Shown in pieces: positions 1 to 9,268 of a stretch of DNA of 64,000 bases. The stretch comes from Pseudomonas sp. Bc-h. GTDB taxonomy: Bacteria; Pseudomonadota; Gammaproteobacteria; Pseudomonadales; Pseudomonadaceae. The notes under the pieces were generated by a model. It saw only the letters and a program-made list of their open reading frames with translations, ran no database searches and was not told the origin of the DNA. The stretch is taken from assembly GCF_002080045.1 (NCBI RefSeq), contig NZ_MUIN01000003.1, positions 317,501 to 381,500 of the forward strand, written 5' to 3'. The position numbers were made by a program, and so were the translations under genes. Positions within the stretch are counted from its first letter, which is position 1. Each line of letters starts with the position of its first letter.

Positions 1-541
1 TATCGTTCGCCTTGATAGCCTGATTACCAAGTTCATGGGTGAAACTGCGGCCAAGCTTCGGCAGGTGTTCGACGCCATTAGAGACACTCGGGGAATCTAC
101 TTCTTCGACGAATTCGACGCGATTGGATCTCAGCGTAGCCTGGCCAATGACGTCGGTGAGATTCGTCGTGTACTCAACAGCTTTCTTCAGATGATTGAGC
201 AAGATCAGTCCAACAGCTTGATCATCGCTGCCACGAACCATCCAGAAATTCTCGACTACGCCTTGTTCCGACGCTTTGATGATGTTATCGAGTATGGGCT
301 GCCCAACCCGGAACAGATTTGCGCCGTGCTGAAAAATCGGCTCGTAAACTTTTCGAAATCAATTAAAAGCTGGGAAGAGCTCACCACAGTAGCAAGTGGC
401 CTGAGCTACGCAGAACTGGTACGGGCAGCAGATGATGCGATTAAAGACGCGATCATTCATGATCGTGGTGCGGTAGACGCTAGGGACGTGGCAAAGCATC
501 TTGAAGAGCGTAAAGCTTTCCACGGAAGACAACGATTATAA
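1..541 (+). CDS. ietA: IetA-like AAA ATPase, 3' part
   Basis: The open frame runs in from the window edge (first full codon at base 2), so the N-terminus and Walker A are missing; about 179 residues remain. Visible AAA elements in order are a pore-loop/helix segment (FMGETAAKLRQVFDAI), Walker B (YFFDEFDAIG), sensor 1 (AATNHP), an arginine-finger region (FRRFDD) and a C-terminal lid with a sensor-2-like LSYAELVRA stretch. The subtilase gene starts 17 bases downstream on the same strand. An AAA ATPase followed by this S8 protease is the arrangement of IetAS, described as a plasmid-stability toxin-antitoxin pair (IetA antitoxin, IetS toxin) and later as an anti-phage module. The assignment rests on motifs plus the neighbour; the AAA class alone would not identify it. 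Confidence 0.8.
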   Translation, partial: IVRLDSLITKFMGETAAKLRQVFDAIRDTRGIYFFDEFDAIGSQRSLANDVGEIRRVLNSFLQMIEQDQSNSLIIAATNHPEILDYALFRRFDDVIEYGLPNPEQICAVLKNRLVNFSKSIKSWEELTTVASGLSYAELVRAADDAIKDAIIHDRGAVDARDVAKHLEERKAFHGRQRL

Positions 542-558
542 GCCGGTAGAGCTTTTCG

Positions 559-3057
559 ATGACGGAACCAAACGCAGGGCAGCGGCGACACTTTCATCTA
601 CAACGTACAGGGCGGCCGGAGCGATACCAATCGACGGCATCCCCCACCCGAGATCCAGTTTTCCCCCCTCGCGACAAAACAAGGCATGGCGAGCGGTTGC
701 TGGGGCAACTGGAGCACTTCAGAACGCGAATGGTACAGGCCGTTCAACTGCAACGCTCTCAAGGCCAAGACGGCGGCTTTGGCTTGCAACTTGAATTTGT
801 AAGTGAGCCTGGCTTTGAACTGGCATTTGAAGGACTGGCCCGAGGTCAGCAACGAATTGAGTTGTTGAATCTGCGTTACGACGGGGCTACCCAAACTCAC
901 TTTGCGACTGTTTTCGTTCCAGACGGAAAACTCAGTGCGTTTGAAGGATTGGTAACGCAGTACATGCACGTAAACACCAGTAAAGGTGTTCCTCGCAATA
1001 CCCCTCTTTTAAACCCCATCCTTGAAATCCGAACAGCAACTTTCAGTGCCCTATGGACTGACAGCCAAGAAGCGCTGCCCAGCAATCCTGATGAGCCGAT
1101 TTGGTGGGAGTTCTGGTTGCCTGCTCGCGATAACCAAGCCGCTGTACTTCAGCGATTCCGAAACATTGCGGGAGTGCTTGAGTTCCAGGTTTCGACAGAT
1201 GCGCTGACCTTTCCAGAGCGAACAGTCGTCAACGTGTACGGCACGCAAGCAGCCATCACCGCGTCAATGGCACTGCTCAATGAAGTTGCTGAAATTCGCC
1301 GAGCCAAAGAAACGGCGGAATTCTTCGATGCGCTGACCCCAACTGAACAACGCGAATGGGCAGATGATCTGCTCGGGCGTACTTCAGGTGGTGATGACAA
1401 CAGCGTTCGTATCTGTCTGATCGATACAGGTGTGAACCACGGCCACCCCCTGCTGGCCAACCATATTGGAATGGCAGATCTACACACCGTTGATGCCGAG
1501 TGGGGAGTTCAAGATGATGTAGGCCATGGCACCGGCCTTGCCGGAGTCGCCCTCTATGGCGATCTGGTTGATCCACTGTCAGCACCAGGCCCAGTGAGCA
1601 TTTCCCACCGCATCGAGTCCGTAAAGCTGTTACCGAGCGCGAGAGGCTACCAGCGCGAATCGTATGGTTCGTTGACAATGAACGCGGTAGCGCGGCCAGA
1701 AATTTTCCAACCCAACAAGCAACGCGTTTTCAGCATGGCGATTACAAGCCTCGATGACCGTGACAGAGGCCGACCTTCGGCCTGGTCGGCAGCCGTGGAT
1801 CTTCTGACCTCCGATGCTCTGGGCGGGCGGACCCAGCCACGTCTGATGATCGTTTCCGCAGGAAATGCCAATACGGAACAATACGTTCGTTATCCCTTCA
1901 GCAATCAATCCGACGGTATTCATGATCCCGGCCAATCATGGAACGCGATATGTGTGGGTGCGTATACCCAGAAGGTCACGCTGGATCCAGTCGTTGCTGG
2001 GGAATCGGTTCTTGCTGCCAATGGCAGCCTCAGCCCTTACAGCACCACATCTTGTACCTGGACAAAAACACCGTGGCCGTTGAAACCGGATGTTGTCTTC
2101 GAGGGTGGTAACCTGGTTCGGGACGCTTACGGCATTTTTAGCCACACCTCTCTTTCACTACTGACAACGTCACACGAACCGCAGCACCGCCTGTTTACCA
2201 CGACGTGGGCTACCAGTGCCGCCTCTGCACTCGCTTCTCGTATGGCCGCGCAAATCTCTTCTGCCTATCCAGAGCTCTGGCCGGAGACGGTACGTGCGCT
2301 AGTAGTGCACTCCGCCGAGTGGACAGAGCGGATGAAGGCCGAGTTTCTGGCCGGCGACTCCAAGTCAGACTATGAAGCCCTGGTTCGCACCTGTGGTTTC
2401 GGCGTTCCCGATATCGGCCGAGCACTGTGGAGCGCATCGAATTCTTTGACCTTGGTGGTGGAAGATTCTCTTCGCCCGTTCACCCGGCAGGGATCTAAAC
2501 CCGCAACCGCCCGCGACATGCATCTTCACCTACTTCCCTGGCCTCAACAGGAGTTGCTGAATCTCGGAAACGAGGACGTCGAGATGCGCGTAACCCTGTC
2601 TTACTTTGTTGAGCCGAATCCAGGTGTCGCAGAACGCGGGCTCAAAGGGCGCTATCGATATGAATCCCATGGACTGCGCTTTGAGGTCAGCCGATCTGGC
2701 GAGGATGCGACAGTGTTCCGTCAGCGGATCAACAGACGCGCCCGAGAAGAAGATGACGATGAAACCCCTTACCTCAGCAGCCCCTCGGACACACGCTGGC
2801 TGATAGGTACACGTGGTCGCCATAAGGGGTCTCTGCACTCTGACATCTGGCGAGGACCGGCCTCCGACTTGGCGGGATTGGGAATGATCGGGATCTATCC
2901 TGCGCCGGGGTGGTGGAAAACCTTGGTCAAACAGCAGCGCTTCAACGATGACGTGAGGTACAGCCTGGTCGTGTCGATAAAGACACAGCAGACTGAAGTA
3001 GACCTATACAACGCTGTCGACGTGGCAATCGCCAACGCAACGGCAATCGTGACGTGA
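559..3057 (+). CDS. ietS: IetS-like subtilisin (S8) serine protease
   Basis: The protein has 832 residues, much larger than a bare subtilase domain. The N-terminal 260 or so residues are family-specific (RRHFHLQRTGRPERY near the start). The catalytic triad is readable: Asp289 in CLIDTGV, His323 in VGHGTGLAG and Ser553 in WATSAAS, with the oxyanion Asn436 in VSAGNAN. The serine motif is TSAA rather than the canonical GTSMA, as expected for a divergent S8 branch. A beta-rich C-terminal region follows. No signal peptide is seen, so it probably acts in the cytoplasm. It begins 17 bases after the AAA gene, suggesting co-translation. In IetAS the protease is regarded as the toxic effector restrained by the ATPase. 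The ribosome site is weak, so translational coupling to ietA is plausible. Confidence 0.85.
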   Translation: MTEPNAGQRRHFHLQRTGRPERYQSTASPTRDPVFPPRDKTRHGERLLGQLEHFRTRMVQAVQLQRSQGQDGGFGLQLEFVSEPGFELAFEGLARGQQRIELLNLRYDGATQTHFATVFVPDGKLSAFEGLVTQYMHVNTSKGVPRNTPLLNPILEIRTATFSALWTDSQEALPSNPDEPIWWEFWLPARDNQAAVLQRFRNIAGVLEFQVSTDALTFPERTVVNVYGTQAAITASMALLNEVAEIRRAKETAEFFDALTPTEQREWADDLLGRTSGGDDNSVRICLIDTGVNHGHPLLANHIGMADLHTVDAEWGVQDDVGHGTGLAGVALYGDLVDPLSAPGPVSISHRIESVKLLPSARGYQRESYGSLTMNAVARPEIFQPNKQRVFSMAITSLDDRDRGRPSAWSAAVDLLTSDALGGRTQPRLMIVSAGNANTEQYVRYPFSNQSDGIHDPGQSWNAICVGAYTQKVTLDPVVAGESVLAANGSLSPYSTTSCTWTKTPWPLKPDVVFEGGNLVRDAYGIFSHTSLSLLTTSHEPQHRLFTTTWATSAASALASRMAAQISSAYPELWPETVRALVVHSAEWTERMKAEFLAGDSKSDYEALVRTCGFGVPDIGRALWSASNSLTLVVEDSLRPFTRQGSKPATARDMHLHLLPWPQQELLNLGNEDVEMRVTLSYFVEPNPGVAERGLKGRYRYESHGLRFEVSRSGEDATVFRQRINRRAREEDDDETPYLSSPSDTRWLIGTRGRHKGSLHSDIWRGPASDLAGLGMIGIYPAPGWWKTLVKQQRFNDDVRYSLVVSIKTQQTEVDLYNAVDVAIANATAIVT

Positions 3058-3092
3058 GCACGGCTTACGCCCTGTACCGTGCGTAGCAGTAT

Positions 3093-3124
3093 GAGCTGAA
3101 GGGGCGCGAACGCCCTTTCAGCTC
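3093..3124 (+). terminator. Hairpin downstream of ietS
   Basis: GAGCTGAAGGGGCG and CGCCCTTTCAGCTC pair around a CGAA loop, giving a 14-bp stem with one G-T pair. No T-run follows, so termination is possible but not assured. The left arm also reads as the peptide ELKGRERPF, reminiscent of IstB C-termini, so it may instead be transposon debris. Confidence 0.4.
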
Positions 3125-3200
3125 AACCATGCAGAGATAGCAGAAACGCTCAACGACAACAGGCCGGCGGATCACTGAGGATGATGACAAATGGAAGAAG

Positions 3201-3251
3201 TGTTGGCGCTGATTGAAAACTGACCCGGTCAGTTTTCAATCAGCGCCAACA
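3201..3251. repeat. 51-bp perfect palindrome of two IS21-like ends
   Basis: Two 25-base arms (beginning TGTTGGCGCTGATTGAAAAC and ending ...TCAGCGCCAACA) are exact reverse complements separated by a single C at 3226. The tips point outward as in a complete insertion sequence, but nothing lies between them. The arm resembles IS21-family terminal repeats with a GGTCAGTTTTC core, and a third identical arm is at 6495-6519. No target duplication is visible around it. Confidence 0.75.
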
Positions 3252-3299
3252 CACTGGGCTAAGTCGTTAGCTTGCCTTCGGGCCATTGATGCTGAATTA

Positions 3300-4217
3300 C
3301 TACCTTCCGAGCAAGTGCTCTAGGAACAATCTCGCTGCGACGGACAACGCCTCTTGCGACCTCACGCAAACGTTGAGTTCACGGGAGGCCCACGGTTCAT
3401 TTAGCCTGACCACCTTCGCGCCGTCCATTTTGTAAATCGCCGCGCTCCCCTCGGGCATGATACCAATGCCCAACCCGGCCTGAACCATCAGGTACAGAGC
3501 GTCGTAACTGGAAACTTCCATACGTATTTTCAGTGAGCGTCCTTGGTCGTTGGCCGCCTTGATCAACTGAAAGTTGAGGTGAGTCCCGCTGCGCAAGGCG
3601 ATGTATTCGTGCTCCAGGGTTTCGTTGAATTTGACGGATTGGTGTTCGGCCAACGGATCTCCATCAGGCACGAGCAACACCAGTCGATCCGTGCGAAACG
3701 GGAAGACCTCAATGTCGGCACCATGGGGCAGGCGTGTGAAGATGCCGATGTCGGTACCATTTTCGGACACCGCTTTGGTGATCGCCAGACTTTGCTTTTC
3801 TTCGAGGCTGATGTTGATCAATGGGTACAGCTGCATGAACGACTTGATCAGGCCGGGCAGAAATTGGGTGATGGCGGAGATGTTGGCCAGCACATGCACC
3901 GAGCCACGACGGCCGTGAGAGTAGTCGCGCATCTGCACAACGATTTCGTTGAGGTTGTTCAGGGCACTGCGAGCCATGAATAACAACGACAGGCCGGCGT
4001 CGGTTGGCGAAATGCCCTTGTTGGTGCGGTTGAGCAGTTTCGAGTCGAGCAGCTCTTCCAGTTCGCTGAGCCGCTTGCTGACCGCCGCCGCAGCGATGTG
4101 TTCGCGCTTGGCGGCGGCCGCAATGGTGCCTTCTTCAACGACGCTGACGAAGAGTCGCAACGAGACCGGGTCGAGTTTCATGTGAAGTACCGGTTTGCTG
4201 ATCTGAATGGCCAGCAT
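3300..4217 (-). CDS. LysR-type transcriptional regulator
   Basis: A 305-residue protein of usual LysR length. A winged helix-turn-helix occupies about residues 13-72 (LRLFVSVVEEGTIAAAAKRE, then AAAVSKRLSELEELL), followed by an effector-binding domain from about residue 100 (GSVHVLANISAITQFLPG). The ATG at 4217 has a GAGG ribosome site eight bases upstream; an internal ATG at 4181 lacks one. It lies 21 bases after the maleate isomerase gene on the same strand, so it may be co-transcribed with the cassette it probably controls. The effector is likely maleate or a related dicarboxylate, which is inference from context only. Confidence 0.85.
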   Translation of the reverse strand: MLAIQISKPVLHMKLDPVSLRLFVSVVEEGTIAAAAKREHIAAAAVSKRLSELEELLDSKLLNRTNKGISPTDAGLSLLFMARSALNNLNEIVVQMRDYSHGRRGSVHVLANISAITQFLPGLIKSFMQLYPLINISLEEKQSLAITKAVSENGTDIGIFTRLPHGADIEVFPFRTDRLVLLVPDGDPLAEHQSVKFNETLEHEYIALRSGTHLNFQLIKAANDQGRSLKIRMEVSSYDALYLMVQAGLGIGIMPEGSAAIYKMDGAKVVRLNEPWASRELNVCVRSQEALSVAARLFLEHLLGR

Positions 4218-4238
4218 AGTACTACCTCAGTCACTGAC

Positions 4239-4991
4239 TCAGAATGCCCCGGACAACAGGTGACCGGCGTTCGGTACTTTGGCCTCGAGACCGAGGGTTT
4301 TTAGCATTTGGTACACGGTAGCAACTGACGCCGACAGCACCGGTTTGTCGAGGCGATCCTGGACCACCTGAATCGCTGGCAGCGAAGGCATCTGCACACA
4401 GCACGACAGCACCACACCGTCGGCCTGACCGATATTCAGCCGGTCGGCGTGGGCCACCAGATTCATCGGGTCCAGACGACCGACTTCAAGGTTGTCGGAC
4501 ACTTCCAGGCTGATGGAGTCGACCACTTCGATACCCGCGGCCTCGATGTAGTCGATGACCTGTTGGGTCAGCGGTTTCATGTACGGGGTAATGATCGAGA
4601 TTTTCTTGTAGTCGAGCATGTTCAAGCTGTCGATCAACGCACCCGCGGAACTGAGTACCGGAGCGGCCGACTGATTGGAAGCCACGGTTTTACTCAAGCG
4701 CTCTTGCGAGACTTTGTGATAGCCCGGTCCCTGGCACATGATCGCCACCAGGCAGGCATAAGCCATGACATCCACCCGTGCGTCGCTGAGTTCCAGCGCG
4801 CAGCGGTCACTGTCGATGTCCATCTTTTTCAGCTCTTCGGGGCTGACGTGCATCATGCGCATGCGTGAGGAGTGAAAGGTAAAACGCTCTTCTGGAAACA
4901 GCCCGTAGCGTGATGTAAGCATTGCCGGGATTTCGGTTTCCATCGTGGTGTTGGAGCTCGGTACGATTTGGCCGATTCGAAAGTTTTTCAT
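4239..4991 (-). CDS. maiA: Maleate cis-trans isomerase (Asp/Glu racemase superfamily)
   Basis: 250 residues, the usual length of maleate isomerases such as NicE/MaiA, which convert maleate to fumarate by a cysteine mechanism. The N-terminal signature IGQIVPSSNTTMETEIPAML is present. The two expected active-site cysteines are visible: Cys80 in AYACLVAIM and Cys198 in LSCCVQMPSL, the latter in a Cys-Cys pair where relatives usually have Ala-Cys. The ribosome site AAGGAAAAAACC precedes the ATG. It is flanked by an MFS carrier gene (25 bases upstream) and a LysR gene, giving an uptake-conversion-regulation cassette. No other nicotinate-degradation genes are near, so use of free maleate or a similar acid is more likely than a nicotinate pathway. 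Confidence 0.85.
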   Translation of the reverse strand: MKNFRIGQIVPSSNTTMETEIPAMLTSRYGLFPEERFTFHSSRMRMMHVSPEELKKMDIDSDRCALELSDARVDVMAYACLVAIMCQGPGYHKVSQERLSKTVASNQSAAPVLSSAGALIDSLNMLDYKKISIITPYMKPLTQQVIDYIEAAGIEVVDSISLEVSDNLEVGRLDPMNLVAHADRLNIGQADGVVLSCCVQMPSLPAIQVVQDRLDKPVLSASVATVYQMLKTLGLEAKVPNAGHLLSGAF

Positions 4992-5016
4992 GGTTTTTTC
5001 CTTTGCGCAGTGCTGA

Positions 5017-6336
5017 TCAGTTGCCGCTGGTGAGTTGAGTGCCTTTGGTTTCCTGCAGCGTGAACACCATGACAGCGGCGATGACGTAGGAAACGGAGGC
5101 GAGAGAAATGGTGGTGGTGAAACCGATGAGCGGAATCAGCACCGGTACCAGTTTGATGCCAGCGATGGCGCCAACCCGGCCGAAGTTGAAACAGAAACCC
5201 GACGCAGTAGAACGGATGCTGGTAGGGAACAACTCCGAGTACCATGCACCGAAGCCACTGAAATAGCCTGTGAAGAAGCCCAACAGCGCGGCCAGCGAAC
5301 CGAGGGTGATGATGTTCTGGGTGGTGAACAGCAACTTGCCGTCGGTCAATGGCATCAGGGTCGCCGAGAAAGCAAACACCGGGACCATGATTGCCATGCC
5401 GCCAAAGAAGATCGCGAACGACAAGCGACGACCGATGCTTTCCGCCAAGTAGCCATAGGCCAGATAACCGATTGTCGCGCCAATGCCGATCCAGATGACA
5501 AACACCGGTGCCTGATCGATCCGCACGTTCAGGATGTTCTGCAGGTAAGCCGGCATGAAGGTGGTGATGATCCAGTAGCCGTACATGCCCAGTACCGAAA
5601 TGCTCAAGCCCAGCAGGGTCAATTTCAGGTACTGCGGACGGAAGATTTCCATCAACTGGCCTTTGCTGGCGTTAGTGCGCATGAATTCACGGTTGGCCAG
5701 CCATACCGGCGACTCCTTGACGAACAGCCAGATGAACACCAGGGTGAAATAGGCTGGAATCGAGGCGTAGATGAACAGGTTTCGCCAGGATTCAGGGTTG
5801 CCACCGTCGAGGAACGTCCAGGCGAAAATTGCCGCCAGCAAACCGCCACCCGACCAACCGGTCTGCATCACCGCAAACGCCTTAGCACGTCCAGCCGGCG
5901 GCCAGATCTCTGACACCAGTGCGGCCGCGGCGGACCACAAACCACCCACAGCGATACCAACACAGAAGCGGAACACATTGAGCTGCCACAGGCTGTCGGC
6001 AAAAGCACAGAGCAGGGTGCCGGTGCCGTAGACGAACACCGACAGCATCATGGTTTTTTTACGACCAATCTTGTCGGAAATATTGCCGAGGAAGAAACCT
6101 CCAATTCCCGTGGCCAGCAGAAACCAGGCCACGGTGGAAACTACGTCGCTCAAACTAACAGAGAAGGTCTTGGCGACCGCCAACAGAACGAATCCGAAGA
6201 CGGTGGCATCCAGCGCATCGAACAGCCAGGCGGCCCAAGAGCCCCCTAACGTCACATAGCGTTGGCTAGTGGTCAATCGACCGACTTCATCGACGACGGG
6301 CGCACCGGTCGAAGAGGTGGCAGTTACGGATTTCAT
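5017..6336 (-). CDS. MFS carboxylate transporter
   Basis: 439 residues with about 12 hydrophobic segments. The MFS loop motif GNISDKIGRKKTM lies between helices 2 and 3, and a second-half equivalent AESIGRRLSF between helices 8 and 9. The helix 1 motif WLFDALDATVFGFVL resembles the aromatic acid:proton symporter and sialate/shikimate-type branches. The start at 6336 (MKSVTATSS) is chosen because GCGAGG lies just upstream; an in-frame ATG at 6384 has no such site. As first gene of the cassette it probably imports the substrate of the adjacent maleate isomerase. Substrate is inferred, not seen. Confidence 0.8.
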   Translation of the reverse strand: MKSVTATSSTGAPVVDEVGRLTTSQRYVTLGGSWAAWLFDALDATVFGFVLLAVAKTFSVSLSDVVSTVAWFLLATGIGGFFLGNISDKIGRKKTMMLSVFVYGTGTLLCAFADSLWQLNVFRFCVGIAVGGLWSAAAALVSEIWPPAGRAKAFAVMQTGWSGGGLLAAIFAWTFLDGGNPESWRNLFIYASIPAYFTLVFIWLFVKESPVWLANREFMRTNASKGQLMEIFRPQYLKLTLLGLSISVLGMYGYWIITTFMPAYLQNILNVRIDQAPVFVIWIGIGATIGYLAYGYLAESIGRRLSFAIFFGGMAIMVPVFAFSATLMPLTDGKLLFTTQNIITLGSLAALLGFFTGYFSGFGAWYSELFPTSIRSTASGFCFNFGRVGAIAGIKLVPVLIPLIGFTTTISLASVSYVIAAVMVFTLQETKGTQLTSGN

Positions 6337-6469
6337 AGTTAAACCTCGCGGGACTCTCATTCTTATTTTTGGAAACTCGTGCACCGAAGTAAGCGTTCGG
6401 CGAACGAATGCTCATCTGCGACCGATGTTAGGAGGGGAAAAAAGAGTCGTATATCAGCCATTCACGAGC

Positions 6470-6492
6470 CTGCCATCGCGGATGGCGATGGC
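6470..6492. repeat. Short inverted repeat
   Basis: TGCCATCGC and GCGATGGCA pair around GGATG immediately before the IS21-like arm. Function unknown; it could be a local hairpin or insertion scar. Confidence 0.45.
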
Positions 6493-6494
6493 AG

Positions 6495-6519
6495 GGTCAG
6501 TTTTCAATCAGCGCCAACA
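6495..6519. repeat. Single IS21-like terminal arm, third copy
   Basis: This is the same 25 bases as the right arm of the palindrome at 3227-3251, with its tip facing right. Together with the left-facing arm at 3201 it brackets the maleate cassette as a 3.3-kb unit with inverted ends. The next bases (aactg here, cactg after 3251) are also alike. No target duplication could be found. Confidence 0.65.
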
Positions 6520-7001
6520 AACTGTTTGATGAAAGCGCTGACGGCCTGAAAAAGGCCGGTTTTGGCCCATTCCATCGGCTGTAAAAACAGCGTTGGCGTG
6601 TTCCAGGCTGCGACTGATATGGCCCGTGACATGACGGTGCGATCGCTCAGCCAACGAACTTCACTGCTCCACGACGATGAGGTCCATGAGCGTTTTTACA
6701 TACTCTGGGCCGATCGCTGCCTGTCGTAAATGGAGCGGACGTACTTGCCTATTTTAAAAACTAAAGACTTCATTTCATTTTCTAATGACCACTGAAGGTA
6801 GGGGAAAACTTCACCTGATCAGTACGATGGACATTCCTCTTGTTGCATGACCCTCTGGTCTTTCTCCTTCGGCAGCATCCTTGGGAGACATCTAATGGGG
6901 CAGTGAGAATGCGAGAGAGATGCTCCCAGATGGCCGTAGTACCAGGATCGGAGATCGCACGGAGATCCATATCAATAAGAAAGCACTTACAGTGAACCTG
7001 C
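6520..7001. other. Non-coding stretch between cassette and glcB
   Basis: No convincing gene was found. The 85-codon minus-strand frame at 6782-7039 overlaps the end of glcB, has no recognisable motif and looks like chance. A small GGCCTGAAAAAGGCC hairpin lies near 6542. The stretch is probably insertion-scar DNA. Confidence 0.5.
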
Positions 7002-9181
7002 TTACGTCCCCTGTTGTTTGAAGCACTGGCGCCAGGCATTTAGCAACGGTTCGGTATAGCCGCTAGGCTGTTCGCAACCCTTGAAAACAAGATCACTGGC
7101 AGCTCGGAATGCCGCCGATTGCGCGTAATTCCGAGCCATTGGCTGATACAGCGAGTCGGCGCAGTTCTGCATATCAACGACCTTAGCCATACGCTCAAGA
7201 GTCTCGCGCACCTGCACTTCACTGACCACACCATGAAAAAGCCAGTTGGCAATGTGCTGGCTGGAAATGCGCAGAGTGGCGCGGTCCGCCATCAGGCCGA
7301 CGTTGTGGATATCCGGCACCTTGGAACAGCCGATGCCTTGCTCGACCCAACGCACTACGTAACCGAGGATGCCCTGGCAGTTGTTGTCCAGCTCTTGCTG
7401 GATGTCCGCAGCGCTCCACGAGTATTCGGCAACAACTGGCACCGCCAGCAGGTCGTTGAGCAGACTGTCTCGCTGAGACTCGAAGTCCACTCTTTCCAGT
7501 TCGTACTGCACCGCTTGCACATCCACCTGATGGTAGTGCATCGCGTGCAACACGGCCGCAGTCGGCGAGGGGACCCAGGCAGTACTCGCTCCTGCCAGAG
7601 GGTGAGCGATCTTCTGTTCCAGCATGGACGCCATCAGATCCGGCATGGCCCACATACCCTTGCCGATCTGCGCGCGATTACGTAGGCCGCAATTCAAACC
7701 CACCAGTACATTGTTGCGCTCATAGGCCCCGATCCAGGCGCTGGATTTCATGTCGCCCTTGCGCAACATGGCCCCGCGTGCATGGCGCTGTGCATCTCGT
7801 CACCGGTTCGGTCGAGAAAACCCGTGTTGATGAAGACCACCCGCGCACTGGCAGCAGCAATGCAGGCCTTGAGGTTGACGCTGGTACGCCGCTCCTCGTC
7901 CATGATGCCCATCTTGAGCGTGTATCGCTGTAGCTTGAGCAGATCTTCGATACGATCGAACAACTGGTTGGTAAAGGCCACTTCAGCGGGGCCATGCATC
8001 TTCGGCTTGACGATATACAAACTGCCGGTGCGTGAGTTGCTCCGACGTGTCAGGTCGTACAGGGCAATCAGACTGGTCATCACGCCGTCGAGGATGCCTT
8101 CGGGAATCTCGTGGCCTTCGCTGTCGAGAATCGTCGGGGTGCTCATCAGGTGGCCGACGTTACGTATGAACAGCAACGAGCGACCGTGCAAATTGAATTT
8201 TCCGCCATCGGTGGCAATATAGTGACGATCGGGGTTGAGCTGGCGAGTGAACAGCCTGCCGCCCTTGACCAGATCTTCGCTGAGATCGCCCTTCATCACG
8301 CCTAGCCAGTTGCGGTAGATCAGCACCTTGTCGTGCGCATCGACCGCGGCCACCGAATCTTCGCAGTCGAGAATGGTCGACACCGCCGCCTCGACCAGCA
8401 GATCCTTGACGCCGGCGGCGTCAGCGGCGCCGATCTGGCTGTTCTGATCAATCTGGATTTCCAGGTGCAAACCATTATTCTTTAAAAGCACTGCCGTTGG
8501 TGCAGCTGCCTCGCCCTGATACCCGACGAATTTGTCAGCCTGGGCCAAGCCAGTCTGGTTGCCATTATTCAGGGTTACCTGAAGCTGGCCGTCGCTTACC
8601 CGGTAGTTCACTGCATCGGCATGGGAACCGCTGACCAGCGCGGCAGCCTGGTCAAGTAAGGCGCGGGCGAAAGTAATCACCCTGGCTCCACGCACCGGGT
8701 TGTAACCCAGGCCTTTCTCGGCACCACCGTCGTCGCTGATCGCGTCAGTGCCGTACAACGCGTCGTACAACGAGCCCCAGCGGGCGTTGGTGGCATTGAG
8801 CGCATAGCGTGCGTTCATCAGCGGAACAACGAGCTGCGGGCCGGCTTGATTGACGATTTCGCTGTCAACATTAGCGGTGCTGATCCGAACCTCGTCTGGC
8901 TGTGGTAGCAGGTAGCCGATGGATTCAAGGAAAGCCCGGTAAGCTGGCATGTCCGTCACAGGGCCAGGATGAGTGCGGTGCCAGGTATCCAGTTCAGCTT
9001 GCAGTCGATCACGCTCGGCAAGCAACGCGCGGTTCTGGGGCGCCAGTTCATGCACCAGGGCATCGAAGGCCGTCCAGAATTCCTCGCACCCCAAACCGCA
9101 GCCTGGGAGCACCTCCTCATCGACAAAACGCTGCAAAACGGTCGCTACTTGGTAACTGATCCATGATCCCCACCTATCCAA
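7002..9181 (-). pseudogene. glcB: Malate synthase G with one frameshift
   Basis: Malate synthase G condenses glyoxylate with acetyl-CoA to malate. Reading from 9181, the frame runs through [14 protein letters not shown] and the conserved [12 protein letters not shown], then goes off frame near 7769-7775. The next frame resumes with [36 protein letters not shown] and [18 protein letters not shown] and ends at 7002. The two parts add to about 722 residues, the full length of the family, so one base has been lost in the GGGGCC run. The catalytic aspartate region is upstream of the break, while essential C-terminal segments are lost in translation. No target-gene context is preserved, and the adjacent maleate cassette suggests a related C4/C2 acid role. 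A sequencing error cannot be excluded. Confidence 0.85.
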
Positions 9182-9268
9182 AAACAGGCGGCGCGGTCAA
9201 CATGTGCCCCCCCCACAGGTCTCCGGGGTGAAATCACATCATTTGTCGCACAGGCCATACGAAGCGCA

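Noticed and set aside
2215..2217. IetS considered inactive for lack of GTSMA
   Set aside because: A TSAA motif with serine is present together with Asp289, His323 and Asn436, as expected in divergent S8 proteins.
4239..6336. Nicotinate degradation locus
   Set aside because: Maleate isomerase alone matches; hydroxylases, oxygenase and amidase of that pathway are absent nearby.
6782..7039. 85-codon minus-strand frame before glcB end
   Set aside because: Overlaps the glcB end, no motif, Cys/Arg-rich random composition.
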